64,000 bases of DNA, taken from positions 17,238,501 to 17,302,500 of the forward strand of contig NC_057761.1 of the NCBI RefSeq assembly GCF_010389155.1, read 5' to 3'. This document shows positions 42,290 through 53,589 of this stretch, one piece after another (position 1 is the first letter of the stretch; every line of letters begins with the position of its first letter). The notes under the pieces were generated by a model. It did no database searches, was not told the origin of the DNA, and worked only from the letters and a program-made list of their open reading frames with translations. The DNA comes from Erigeron canadensis. Taxonomy: Eukaryota > Streptophyta > Magnoliopsida > Asterales > Asteraceae. A program made the position numbers and the translations under genes.

Positions 42290-43665
42290 CCAAGTCTCTA
42301 AATTCTACAGCCAGTCCTTTTGAACTTCTTCACATGGATCTATTTGGGCCAGTAAATATGAGAAGTATTGGAGGAATGTATTACTGTCTGGTTGTCACCG
42401 ATGATTCTTCAAGATTTTCTTGGGTGTTTTTCCTTACTTCTAAGGATGAGACATATCAAATACTTGTGCACTTCTTTGCCAAAGTGGAAAATGTTTATAA
42501 CACAAGAATCAAGAAAATTCATAGTGACAATGGAACAGAATTCAAGAATAGGTTGATGGAGTTTTATTGTCTAAGCAAAGGCATTGATCAGCAGTTTAGT
42601 GCTCCGTATCAACCTCAGCAAAATGGAGTTGCAGAGAGAAAGAATAGAACACTTATTGAAGCTGCAAGAACAATGTTGGTTGACTCTAAAATTCCAACCA
42701 TATTCTGGGATGAAGCTATAAATATTGTCTGTTATGTACTTAAACAGAGTTCTGACTGTGAAGCGGTTTAACAAAACATGTTATGAGCTGCTCCACAATA
42801 GAAAACCTAACTTAAATCATTTGCAACCATTTGGTGTACCATGTACCTTCTTAAAGGTTAAAGCAAACGTAGCAAAGTTTGATGAAAAGGTTTATGAAGG
42901 TTACTTTCTTGGATATGTTCCAGGAACACCAAATCGACGTGTTTATAACAAAACTACTGGTAAGGTCGATATTGCATACAATGTTGAGATTACTAGTAGC
43001 TCACCTGGTATTCATTTAGGTCCTGAGAAAATGTTTAATTATGAAGACATTTTTAGCACTCTTAATCCCTTTTTTATGGAGTTGCATAATTCAGACGATA
43101 TAGTGGTGGTTCGGGATGATGATGTTTTTGCATCACCATCTTACGGAGGACCAATATCCAATGCAACTTCAGAAGATAGGAGAAGACGTCAGGATTCTGA
43201 ACAAGAAGTTATCTCAAGAAGGTCTGATGAACCAACAGGTCAAGACTCTTCAACTGAGAATACTTCTAACATGTTGTTACAGAGGAGCGTCCCTCAGTTC
43301 AGTTTGAGGAAGAGATTTCTACTAATTTGGATGGAAATCGTGATGTTGATCGAGTCACACAAAAACACATTACGAAGGCTCATCCTATAGAAAATATCTT
43401 GGGAGATCCTAACGTTGGTGTTAGAACTAGGAGCAGTCTTCAGGAAAGCACAAGTCTCTTTGCTGGCATCAGAGATACTGGCATATTGGAAACATGTAAG
43501 TACAGTTGCTTTATCTCTCAAGTGGAACCTAAGAATGTGCAAATGGCACTGAAAGAACCATCTTGGGTGGATGCTATGCAAGAAGAGTTAGACCAATTCA
43601 GAAAATTAAAAGTCTAGGAATTGGTGGATGTGCCTGCTGATATCAACTCTTTTGGAACAAGATAG
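42290..43665 (+). pseudogene. Copia integrase, core and C-terminal part
   Basis: Starts in HxDLFGPV (HMDLFGPVNMRSIGGMYY), then VTDDSSRFSWVFFLTSKDE, HSDNGTEFKN and QNGVAERKNRTL. The three catalytic acidic residues D, D and E are all present. A frameshift at about 42730 moves VLTVKRFNKTCYELL...LQPFGVPCTF into the next frame, and a second lies near 43320. Two in-frame TAG codons at 43615-43617 (LKV.ELVDVP) and 43663-43665 (GTR.VFRCKRD) stand where copia elements have Trp (TGG), i.e. G-to-A changes. The integrase N-terminus is lost to the chromovirus insertion. Confidence 0.85.
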
Positions 43666-45114
43666 GTGTTTAGATGTAAAAGGGATGATAAGGAGATTGT
43701 TATTAGAAACAAGGCTCGACTGGTTGTTCAAGGTTTTGCACAACAAGATGGATTAGACTATACCGAGGTATTTGCACCAGTGGCTAGAATTGAGGCAATT
43801 AGGCTTTTTCTAGCTTTTGCATCTTTTAAGGGTTTCAAAGTATATCAATTAGATCTAAAGAGTGCATTTCTCTACGGTAAAGTACAGGAGTTGGTGTATG
43901 TGTCACAACCTTATGGGTTTACTGATCCAGACTATCCTGATAGAGCTTATAAATTGGATAAATCTTTATATGGTCTTCATCAAGCACCTAGAGCCTGGTA
44001 CGATACATTATCCACACATTTGGTGGAAAATGGGTTTGTAAGAGGTCAGATTGATAGCACATTGTTTACAAAATGGAAAGGTGAAGATTTCTTATTGGTA
44101 CAAGTTTACGTAGATGACATCATTTTTGGTGCATCTGATGAGAATATGTGCAAAGAGTTTGAAGAAATAATGAAAAGCAAATTTGAAATGAGTGCAATGG
44201 GTGAAATGAATTTCTTTCTAGGACTGCAAGTTGAGCAGAAAAAGGAAGGAATTTTTATTCATCAAACCAAATATGTTTATGACATTCTTAAGAAATTTGG
44301 TATGGATGACTCTTCACCTATAGGGACTCCAATACAAGTTAATCACTTATTGGGAGCTTCAAATAGCTTGGATCAAGATGTTGATCCCACATTATATAGG
44401 TCAATGATAGGATCACTTATGTATCTTACATCATCAAGACCCGATATTATGTTTGTTGTCTGCTTATGTGCTCGATTTCAATCCTGTCCAAAAGAGTCAC
44501 ACTTGAAAGGAGTAAAAAGAATGCTTCGATACCTTAAAGGACAACCATCACTTGGTTTATGGTATCCTAGGAGAGGGGAGTTCGACCTGTATGCACATAC
44601 AGACTCTGATTATGGTGGTTGTAATTTCGATAGAAAATATACTTCAGGAGGATGTCAATTTTTGGGAGATAGATTGGTATCATGGCAGTGCAAAAAGCAA
44701 ACATCCGTTGCAAATTCAACCTGTGAAGCAGAATATATGGATGTTGGAAGCTGTTGCTCACAAGTGCTTTGGATTCAACAACAACGACGTGACTATGGTT
44801 TGAATTTCTCCAATACTCCTATTAAAACTGATAATAAATCTGCTATTTCTATCACCAATAATCCTGTCAAGCATAGTAAAACGAAGCATATTGATATTAG
44901 ATATCATTTCATTCGTGATTGTGCTGAAAAGAAGTTAATTCATCTTGAGAAAGTGCTATCCGATGACAATCTAACCGACTTTTACACTAAAGCCTTTGAT
45001 CGATCACGTTTTGAGTTTCTAGTCCAGGTAACTGGAATGAGAAACCCCTATTTCATATCTCTCAAGAGCCAGCTTATTCAGAAAATGCAACACAAAAATA
45101 GAATAACGGTTTAA
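43666..45114 (+). CDS. Copia reverse transcriptase and RNase H (open frame)
   Basis: 482 codons uninterrupted. RT blocks: RLVVQGFAQQDGLDYTEVFA, VYQLDLKSAFLYGKV, SLYGLHQAPRAWYD, and YVDD at 44107-44118. RNase H: HTDSDYGGCNFDRKYTSGGC, SVANSTCEAEYMDVGS, DNKSAISITNNPVKHSKTKH. Ends KMQHKNRITV, TAA at 45112-45114, followed at once by GGGGGAG. The true start is upstream, in the polyprotein; the first Met here follows a nonsense codon. All catalytic carboxylates seem present, so this part is well preserved although the polyprotein is broken. Confidence 0.88.
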   Translation: MFRCKRDDKEIVIRNKARLVVQGFAQQDGLDYTEVFAPVARIEAIRLFLAFASFKGFKVYQLDLKSAFLYGKVQELVYVSQPYGFTDPDYPDRAYKLDKSLYGLHQAPRAWYDTLSTHLVENGFVRGQIDSTLFTKWKGEDFLLVQVYVDDIIFGASDENMCKEFEEIMKSKFEMSAMGEMNFFLGLQVEQKKEGIFIHQTKYVYDILKKFGMDDSSPIGTPIQVNHLLGASNSLDQDVDPTLYRSMIGSLMYLTSSRPDIMFVVCLCARFQSCPKESHLKGVKRMLRYLKGQPSLGLWYPRRGEFDLYAHTDSDYGGCNFDRKYTSGGCQFLGDRLVSWQCKKQTSVANSTCEAEYMDVGSCCSQVLWIQQQRRDYGLNFSNTPIKTDNKSAISITNNPVKHSKTKHIDIRYHFIRDCAEKKLIHLEKVLSDDNLTDFYTKAFDRSRFEFLVQVTGMRNPYFISLKSQLIQKMQHKNRITV

Positions 45115-45371
45115 GGGGGAGTCGTTACTACGAGAGAAATGACTATTCAATATGGCATTTAAGTTTACTCATTTGCTATATCCAATCTCTTCGGCAGTAA
45201 TTGTTCATCTAGAACCTTCTTGATATGAAAAATCAGAAAATGCTTCACAAAAATATAATAATGGTTTAATGGGGAAGTCGTTAATGCAAGAGAAATGACT
45301 GTTAAATATGGCATTTAAGTTTACTCATTTGCTATATTCGATCTCTTCTGTAGTAATTGCTTCTTCTAGAA
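45074..45371 (+). repeat. Tandem duplication of the pol 3' end plus PPT-like tract, about 160-bp unit
   Basis: CAGAAAATGC.ACACAAAAATA...GGTTTAAGGGGGAGTCGTTA (45078) recurs as CAGAAAATGCTTCACAAAAATA...GGTTTAATGGGGAAGTCGTTA (45236), and both continue through GGCATTTAAGTTTACTCATTTGCTATAT. The duplicated unit includes the pol stop codon and the GGGGGAG tract. Confidence 0.85.
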
Positions 45372-45384
45372 ACTAACGCATGTA

Positions 45385-45700
45385 TCTGACTAAGCATGTG
45401 TATTCTAAGGTTGATTAGAGTACTTTCACTCTTGAAGACTACTGTGATTGACTTTTAAATTTCATGCTCAGTAGGGTATATTGCATATGCCAGACTAAGC
45501 ATAGTTATTCTAAGATTAATTGGAGTAATTTTAATTCTAAAGTTACTGTGATTGATTTTCTAAGTCTTATGCTCCGTAAGGCATATCGCAAGGACAGTAT
45601 TCAGCATAACTATTACAAGATTGGTTGGAGTGACTTTGATTCAAAAGTCCCTGTGATTGATTTTGTAACTTTATGCTCCGTAAGGTTCTTGCTCAATAAA
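45385..45700 (+). repeat. Three tandem copies of about 112 bp
   Basis: The block ACTGTGATTGATTTTCTAA.TTATGCTCCGTAAGGCATAT.GCA recurs near 45440, 45549 and 45648, preceded each time by ATTCTAAGATT.ATTGGAGT.A.TTT. Lies between pol and the third ORF. Confidence 0.8.
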
Positions 45701-46845
45701 AGGGTTATACTGCACGAGAGACAATGATTAGAGTTTTTGAGATTCCAGAGAGACTTGATTGTGTTCTTTGTGAACACAAGTAAAAATATGTTTTGTGACG
45801 AGGAAGAGGTGTAAAGTTAAAGGCATGAATTTGAGTGTGTTGTGTACACCTCAAATTAGGTCTTGTTTTGGAATTGCACGGAAAGTTAAGTTTGGATACT
45901 TAAGGTTTCGGTCAAAATGGGTCAAACGGAATCATTCTTTTGATGTATTTGACAGAAATTTTAATTTGCAATTTATTAAGAATAGCTGAATTGAATATGC
46001 TTATTGTATGAAATAACTCGATAATTGTTTAGATTCTAATCTTAAATATGAGAATCTATTGTATATTATCAGTTAAATCTGTTTAAGTGTTTTCAGAATT
46101 CAATTATTTCTTTTTGAGACAAATGCATATGTTGCATAGCTCTCATGAGTTTGCTGATGTGGTTGTAGTGTTATTTATCTTATCAGGATGTGTGTCAACT
46201 GACAAGATAAAAGATCTCCAAAGTATATGAAAATTGAGTCTATCCAGTCCGGAATGGAAAAATCTCAAGCTTAAAATGGAAGCAGAGTATACTTACACAT
46301 CAACAACTCAGCTAAATTCAAACGGAGACAAAAAAAAATGATGACGGAGAAATTATTTAAGGGTGTTTAATTTCATATCATTTATTTTTGTTGTATTTGA
46401 ATTTATGTTACAGCATTTTGTGTGTCCAATGGCTGTCATTGTCAAGACTTAAAGATGGTGCATTAAATTTCATATATTATTGACACAGTGGGTCATAATT
46501 TAATGTTTTTACTTTGCAAGATGTTTAAGTAGTGAGAACTCTGATTTCTTTATTGAGAAAAATATGATATTGTTTATGTAAAAAAGGGGGTTTATATTAT
46601 TTTCGTCATGTTCTCTAAAGAATTCTTTTCGTTAATCATATTGAGTTTAGTAAAGTTCTTTGTGACTTTTAAATGTGTTAATCAAGTTTGTGAAAGTTGG
46701 CTTTTTGTATGTCAAGGTTCTTTGAATCGAAGAAAGATAGGTCATGTTCAATACGCAAAGCATACCAAGTGGACTCATATGTATGTCTTTAGCAAAACGG
46801 GCTAATGATGCATGTTGCAGTCAAGTGGGATTAACTTTGTGTATT
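45701..46845 (+). other. Non-coding part of the pol to third-ORF spacer
   Basis: No open frame with protein-like content, no repeat above about 20 bp noticed. AT-rich. Confidence 0.5.
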
Positions 46846-47780
46846 TTACGCTAGTTTGATTGGCGTGTTTATGTCTAGTGGGCTTCTATATGCGCATTTC
46901 ATCTAATTGGACCTATATGCGTGTTTGACCAAGTGGGCTGATATGCGTGTTTTGGCAAAGTGGGCCGATATGCGTATTTAAGCCAAGTGGCTCGGATATG
47001 CGCGTTCTTAGTGTACTAGGGTTTGCGTGTTTGTGTGGATATATAAGGAAAATAAACACACCATCTGTATATTATACGAAAATACTTTTGCGTGTTCTTT
47101 CTTTTTCTAAATTTGTGCGTTCCCTGTCACTATTCACATCCTTTTTCGATTCATAACACTTGATTGTTACGTGTTTTTGTGACTCAAAACACCTCCATTA
47201 ACACTTCTTGAACTAAGGTATATGATTAACAAGATTTCTAAGTCCAGATTTCGAGTTCAAATGTCAAGATTTAGGGTTTTTATTTTCGGCCATAAACTCA
47301 CTAAAAAGGACTAGATTCACGAAAAGGACAAAGAAATGGAACGTTAAAACTTGTAAATCAAGCATTTAGGAAACTTTTGATGTCATTTTTGTGAGTTTTA
47401 AGGTTCAAAACACTGGATTAAGTTTTGAGGAAGATGAACAGCTATATGCGTGTTCTTGAGCCATATGCGTGTTCTTCATCTGCGCGTTCTTGTGAGCCCA
47501 GATCTTCAACATTCAAAAGCATCTAGTTTTTGCGTGTTTGTGATGATGTCATCACAAGAAACACGCATATTGACCAGTCAACGCCCTTTGCGAGTTCTTG
47601 TTGCCAAACACACTCATTTGCGCGTTTGTCACCATTTGCGTGTTGTGGCTCCATATGCGTGTTTCATGACTTAGAAATTTTTTTTTAAATTGAAGTTTTT
47701 TTTAGTAAAATATGAAACATGACTCGCATTGACTAGTCAAACCCGACAACATATGCGTGTATTGTCACCATATGTGTGTG
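46846..47780 (+). repeat. Dispersed array of the TGCGTGTT motif upstream of the third ORF
   Basis: About 20 occurrences of TATGCGTGTT or near variants (TATGCGCATT, TTTGCGTGTT, TATGCGCGTT), e.g. at about 46916, 46941, 46971, 46997, 47445, 47463, 47634 and 47654, with longer flanks such as CAAGTGGGC.GATATGCGTGT repeated in the first half. Spacing is irregular, 15-60 bp. Confidence 0.8.
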
Positions 47781-48085
47781 TATAAGGTTTTTGTCGATTC
47801 TAGGACTTATAAAATTTTCAGATTGGGAAAATTTTTAGTTAGTCAAATTAGAAAGGACACGTGCCGTATGTCGTCGGTTATTAAAACTTAATCATGTTTT
47901 TAAAAGATTTTGAGAAAAGTGGTCACACTTCTTGTAACAAACTACATAAGTTTTAATTTCGACATGTTGATTTGATAAAACTTATAATTTCTTAGTGAAA
48001 TATGCAAACAAATGGTTTTTTATTTCACAGGAAATAAAATAGGTCTATCATTCAACGTATTTGTCCATGTTTAAAGTGTATAATC

Positions 48086-48345
48086 ATTTTCAGAGCCGAT
48101 GAAACTACGAGTTTCAGGGACTTAGAAAGTGATTAAGGAGTTTAAACCATGACAGTGTTTGTCAATAACTAAAATGGATAACACTTTCAGAGCCGCTGAA
48201 ATTGAGAGTTTCAGGGGCTTGGAAAACTTTTAAGGGTTTTAATTTTGACATTGATTGTCGATTGATTAAGTTAATAACATTTCTAGAGCCGATGAAACAT
48301 GGTGTTTCAGTGGCTTAAGAAATGATTAAGAAACTTAAAGTTCGA
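48086..48345 (+). repeat. Three tandem copies of about 105-115 bp with TGAAA...TTTCA hairpins
   Basis: AGAGCCGATGAAACTACGAG plus TTTCAGGGACTTAG at 48092 recurs at 48190 (AGCCGCTGAAATTGAGAGTT plus TCAGGGGCTTGG) and 48284 (AGAGCCGATGAAACATGGTG plus TTTCAGTGGCTTAAG). Each carries a short inverted repeat (CTGAAA...TTTCAG type). Confidence 0.8.
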
Positions 48346-48418
48346 CACACATTATCTTTGGTAAAGTTTGTAACATTCTTGATGTTTCTTTTGAATTACA
48401 GATATTCAGCACATCAAG

Positions 48419-50466
48419 ATGTCAGGAGCTTCCAAAGATATTGAAGATAGTTCGTGTCAACAGCATAAAAGGAGGAGATTTGTTGGAGGAGGTGAACCAT
48501 CTATGACTTCTTCTCAACCAAGCTCTTCAAGATCTAATGAACACACTGTGTCAAAATTAGAGAAAGAAATGGAAGACTTGAAAGCTTTGATTGTAATTGA
48601 TGGAAAAGTTTTCCAAGCAAGAAGAGTCACATCATCAATTGCTTGAAGAGTTGAAGAATGAAAGTATTCAACTTCAGACTGGTCATGAGGCTCTACAGAA
48701 AGAACAAGCTGAGATAACTACACGTCTGAAAAGAGTTGTCAAGAAGTTGAACAAACATAAGAAAGCTATAGAGAGCCAAACTGAGGGTCTAGCAAGCTTT
48801 GATACAAATTTTGTCAAGCTAGCTGAAATAGTCGATAATCTTGGATCTCAGGGGGAGAATAATCCAAATGGCAAGGATAGTGATCTCAGGAAGCAAAGGA
48901 GAGAGGGTGAGATCAATATTCCTAGCAGACAAGAAGAAGAGATCTCAAAATTACCAAAGGGCATACGGATTGGCACTCCTGTTGTTACATTTCAAGGGGA
49001 GCAAAGCCAGCACGATGATGTTGGTACCTCTCAGGCTCCCACAGCTCAAGACAAAGGGAAGGGTATTGCTGAAGATACCTTCCCATTACCGACTAGTGAT
49101 GTAGGTGTTGGTTTCCAGACTCATGCACTTGATTCTGAGAGTGAAGAAGAGTTTATCACCATTGATGCTCTTAAAGACTTGGATGATGTTGCTAAAGTAG
49201 ATTCGGAAGGCTCAGAGGAGGGGGAATGGATACCTCGCTCTGATTGGAATGGAGTGATGGTTTCGCCTGAGCATAGATTTGAGTATGAGAATGCTCTTAA
49301 GACCCAAATTTCTTCAAGTCTAATGGTCAGAAGGAACGTAAGATCAAGTCCTATTATGAGCTTCCTGCTCATAATTGGGACTTCCTAGTCTATTATAAGG
49401 AGGATACAGAAAGGGATGCTAGGTTGGTTGTTAGAAGCTTCACGGATGATTTGGGCAAGGAGATTAATGATACTTTTGCTTCTGAATTTCTGATGATGAA
49501 GATGAGTATTATCATGTCCTGCCTAATGTTTATCGTGGAGATCCTGATCATCCATACTGCATTGTGGATGTACCCCTTCCACATATATACTTCGAGTCAG
49601 TAAAGGATCCTCGAGCTTCAAATCTAAAAGAACTTATCCTCTGTTGGACTTTTGACGAGGAAAAAAGGCTTTACTTGATAAAAAGACTGGATGGGTGTCG
49701 GTACCTTGAGCCTAACATTGAAGCTTTCAATTCGATGCCAAGAGCAGATTTCTTTGCTCTAGCATAACTTAGGCTCATAGGTAATCACAGGCGTGTGAAG
49801 TTGTTTGAGAGCTAGATCAAGAATGATCACTACATTCGAAAGAGTAGTAATTTGGATCCTAGAAAGCTAAAATTCAAACCAACTCCGAGAAAGAAGCGTG
49901 TCACCCAAGGAACAAATGGTGAAGAGATCGTTGTTAGGTTCATTAACAAGATCAAGAATGTTCACCAGGTTCCTTTGAAGAAGTGGCCGCAAAACATGCT
50001 TGGTGACATGGATTACCGGAAAGTAGATGACTACAGTGCAGTTGCCGTTGTTATGTCAACACAAGCTATAGGGCACAAAGAGTTGATGAGAGTCTACGAT
50101 CCACACGAGTTTGTTAATCTCTCAAGAAAAGACTTGAAGGGATTACACAGACATCAGCTAAGAAGTTCACAGCTCTTCACAAAGATAAAAGGTGTATATG
50201 AAAGGATGGTGAAGTTCTGTTTAGCTGAGTATATCCATGCTGACAGTCGAAGGTTCTTTAAAGAAGTAACTATAAAGGTGCGTGCTAGGGCTCCATCGGA
50301 AAGAAGACAGAGAAGGGTTCCTCCGGTTGATTATGAGCCATATGTGGATGCAGGGGCACTAATTAGAATGGAACAAACACTGGTTCCACCGATTGTTAAT
50401 GAGCCGAATGCAGAAACAGGGGCACCGAGTGGAGTGAAACCAAGTGAAGTTTCTTCAGACGTTCAT
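48419..50466 (+). pseudogene. Third ORF of the SIRE-type element (env position), frameshifted, copy 2
   Basis: Starts MSGASKDIEDSSCQQHKRRR at 48419, with a coiled coil (KLEKEMEDLKALI, then QLQTGHEALQKEQAEITTRL) across a frameshift at about 48595. An acidic stretch (DSESEEEFITIDALKDLDDV) and GEWIPRSDWNGVMVSPEHRF follow. After two more shifts (near 49320 and 49480) come YYHVLPNVYRGDPDHPYCIV and IYFESVKDPRASNLKELILC. A TAA at 49765 is followed by QVPLKKWPQNMLGDMDYRKV and MRVYDPHEFVNLS to the natural stop after SSDVH. Related to copy 1 (1-1866). No signal peptide or membrane helix is seen, so calling it an envelope would be unjustified. Role unknown. Confidence 0.6.
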
Positions 50467-50647
50467 TGAGCCAGAAAACATAAGCAGGGACTCCAATCAA
50501 GGATGATTAAAGTGTAATCTCCTTTGTTGTCATGAAGCTAGATGCTGAAGCACATGTATCCAAGACTGACGTTCCTAATGACAGGGCTTTTGGCCACACT
50601 TAGGATGACAAACGAAGACTTGAATGCCATATCTAGATGCTGATGTC

Positions 50648-50658
50648 AAGGGGGAGAC
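50648..50658 (+). other. Polypurine tract of the SIRE-type element
   Basis: AAGGGGGAGAC immediately before the LTR start TGTTAGTGCATGG at 50659. Confidence 0.75.
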
Positions 50659-50880
50659 TGTTAGTGCATGGTTCTCGGTGACATGAACATTTTAGATATG
50701 TGTTGTATATTTGTGTATAATTTCAAGTCATGTAATTATCTTTTAATTCCCATTTGTCTTAATATTACCCTGGCATATTTTGTGTAAGCCAAATTGGGAT
50801 CCAACTTATGTTTATATGTTTGTTTATTATTTGTACTTTGCAGGTTTTAGACATAACATGTAAAGAGTGTGAAGTCCCTC
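50659..50880 (+). repeat. Start of the 3' LTR of the SIRE-type element
   Basis: Begins TGTTAGTGCATGG. No terminus is reached before sequence of the next, oppositely oriented LTR. The border (about 50880-50990) is uncertain. Confidence 0.55.
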
Positions 50881-50989
50881 ACTCGACTGTTTAACCCACA
50901 AGTGTAGAATACAACAATATGCGCCGGAGAAAGCCAGGTGCAAGTCAAGTAAGCACTAGATAGGACTAGTATAAATGCGACAAGTAAGC

Positions 50990-51872
50990 ACTAGATTGGA
51001 CTAGTATTACGATAATATAAATGCCAGAATATATATAACGTAATACTATACTTAAGAAATATAAACAGATAAACAAGTAAAGTAAATGGTGAGACACAAT
51101 GTAATTTTCAAGTGTATTTTATTTATTGATGTTAAATAAAATGCAAGGTTGTTGCGGAACAAGATATTACAAAGTAAGTATCTAAACAACCTATAAATTA
51201 CAAGTGATCTAATATTACTAAATAAACTCCTTGATCAAAATACTTAAAGTTGTAAAGTATAAATGTTTAGATCGAGAGTATTTGAGCAAAGACACCAAAT
51301 TGCAAAAGTATAATTTGGACAAGGGAAGTGACTTGGTATTTATAGGCAAAAAGAATAAATATAATATTCTTTTTGCCTTATAAATTACTTTGATTCCTTA
51401 AGTGCATTGATTAAAGTACAAGAATAAAGTCACTTGATAGTGACTTGTCTTCTAATTAACCAACCACCTTTACATACGTGTAAGGCTTTTAACAAAGGAC
51501 AAATGGATTGTCCGGGTAAAGGCATGTAAAGGCATAAAGTCAATTCCTCGTAATCAGTGTTCAGACTTGTAAGGTCTAGAACACTGTCAAGGACTCCAGT
51601 CAGGAGATCTGGTAAGTCTGCTAGTGAGCTCCGCTATTTGTTAGACTTCTTTCTTCAGACTTCAGTCTTTGACTTCAGTGAGAATGTTCTTCAGTAGAAA
51701 GATCTTGACTGGAGTGAAGTCCAGTGAACAAATCTGGTGGAATTCAGATTCTTGTACAAGTAAGTTGTTCGCTGGTCTTCACATAATTTCTAGACAAATC
51801 TTCAGAGGGCTCCTGTAGTCACGTTTGGAGCGAGTCCAGTAAATCTGGACCAAACAAATTCCCCCTATTTGT
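50990..51872 (-). repeat. 3' LTR and PPT of a further (-) copia-like element
   Basis: Minus strand CAAATAGGGGGAATT (51858-51872) precedes the LTR start TGTTTGGTCCAG at 51856. A TATA box (CCTATAAATACC, minus strand) lies near 51335. The downstream end is not clearly defined; TAAGCACTAGAT.GGACTAGTAT occurs twice near 50960-51010. Confidence 0.6.
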
Positions 51873-52141
51873 TTAGAAATTATGAAAGGATTTTCAAGCT
51901 TTTATCTATACAAGTTTGTGCTTGAAAAATCCTTAAAAAAATGACTAAGTCTAATTTCGAATTACTGGAGAGCCACTTTATAGATCATCAGTGTTCCCAG
52001 TTTGTACATTTTAGTTTCTAGACTTAATCTGATCAAATACTTATGAAAAAATATAGCTTGCAACTTATATTTACAAACATCAATTGGTGACAAGTTACAA
52101 CTTTATAAAATACATACAATTACAAGTAAATGATAAAAGAG

Positions 52142-53553
52142 TCAGGCCATTCTCTTTTCAATGTGTCCAGATGCTTCTTCAGTGGCCTTTCTCTTGGGTT
52201 GTGGTAGTGAACCTTGTTCTGTAGTCATTCCCATATCAACTTCCATTTGCTTCTTTTTGAGAAATTTGTTCTTGATTCTTTTCATGAAAGCTAATTCTGC
52301 CCTGGAAAATGACGTTTTACCTTTGAAAAACTCGCCAATCTCCTTTAACTCTGTCATTCGAAAAGCATGAATTGTACATGTTGGCCTTTCATCAGTGAAA
52401 TTTTCTTCACTGAAAACTTTTCAAACTTGGGATCATCAGGAATGCCTTCAATTTCTACACTTATGATTTTTCTGACATCAGCTCTGCCATGTACGAAGGC
52501 TTCATATATTTCCCTTGTCTGAGCTTGTTTAACCAGAAACTGGACATCATCAGAACCAATGCCTTGTTCAGATGTTTCCATTGGTCTGCTTTCAGTAGGA
52601 GTCTCACCAGTTTTTCTTGTTACAACCTTGGTAAGAGACTTTGAAGTGTCCAGAGGAATGAATGTATTAAGATTAGCATCTCTTGAGGCCTAAGAGTTTC
52701 TTCCACCCTTTCTCTTCCTTGAGTACTCCTTTTCCAGAGCTTCAACATTACTTTTGACTTGGTTCTTCAGACGAACCAGTTCTTCTTTTCTTCTTTTAAT
52801 CAGTTTTGGAATAGGGATACCATGAGTAAAGGAATCCAACTCCTGTTCTTCCTTTAAATATGCACTTCTTAGTTTGACATCATCCAGAACATCAAGACAT
52901 TTTACAATTCTGGGGTCTTTCTTCATTTGTAAGTACATATCAAACTTCAGATTTAAGGCTCCAACATTAGCACTGTTAAGTGTACCCATCTGTTTCATTT
53001 CTTCATGATGCTTGACTAGTGCCTTTTTGGCATTTTCTTTATGAATATTAATGAGGAGTTCAGCTTGATGAATTCTTTTCGATTCTTCCTTAGTAACATT
53101 TGGCCTTTCAGGAGACTTAACTTCTTCACTTACACCAGATGTGCCCTTTAGATTTTTCTTAAGCTGCGCAACATCTTCAAATTCTTCAAACTGTGGCTCA
53201 TTGGCATTAGTACCAATAGCATCACTTTCCTCAACACGAGCAGATTCCATCTTCTGTTCCTTCAATTTTACAGCAGCAAATGCAACTAGAGCACCTGGAT
53301 TAGCACTTTCCCCCTTGGAATAACCTCCAGAATTGAGGTGATTCCAGACCTGCTCTAGCATTTGCCTATCAGTGGAGCCAAAAGTACGACCAGCCACTGG
53401 CTTCATTGCAGACACATCTTTTTTAAGTTCCTGGACTTGTTTTTTCAAATTATTAACTTCAGTCACCAAGTCCTTAGGAATTTCTTTAACAATCACATCA
53501 ATAACCTTCGGCAACATGACTTCTTGGAATTTGATCATAACAGAGTCAGTCAC
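52142..53553 (-). pseudogene. Accessory/third ORF of the (-) copia-like element, C-terminal part
   Basis: The first 287 codons (53553-52690) are open: coiled coil at VTEVNNLKKQVQELKKDVSA, then PVAGRTFGSTDRQMLEQVWN, KRIHQAELLINIHKENAKKA, and a basic end (EYSRKRKGGRNS). One TAG (52690), then the same frame continues (DDVQFLVKQAQTREIYEAFV). An indel near 52420 leads to MTELKEIGEFFKGKTSFSRA and the last stop at 52142. PPT and LTR follow 270 bp later. It therefore ends the element as third ORFs do. I recognise no domain. The upstream part is cut at about 53570 by the next LTR. Confidence 0.5.
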
Positions 53554-53589
53554 ATCTGATAATTGTAGAAATATTCGTGTTTTGATGCG

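Larger units (their letters stand above)
42290..50880 (+). mobile_element. SIRE/Maximus-type Ty1-copia element with third ORF, plus strand (5' part displaced)
   Basis: Interrupted at its 5' side by the chromovirus insertion at 42289, in the integrase gene. Order: integrase core, linker, RT, RNase H, a 3.3-kb region with several tandem arrays, a third ORF (48419-50466), PPT and LTR start (50659). The LTR is interrupted by another element at about 50880-50990. The RNase H/connection features (HSKTKHIDIRYHFIRDC, LTDFYTKAFDRSRFE) are those of SIRE elements. Gag, protease and the integrase zinc region are not visible on the far side of the chromovirus. Confidence 0.85.

Noticed and set aside
48419..50466. 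Reading the third ORF as a retroviral-type envelope protein
   Set aside because: No signal peptide, transmembrane segment, cysteine pattern or fusion peptide is visible; position alone does not justify the name.
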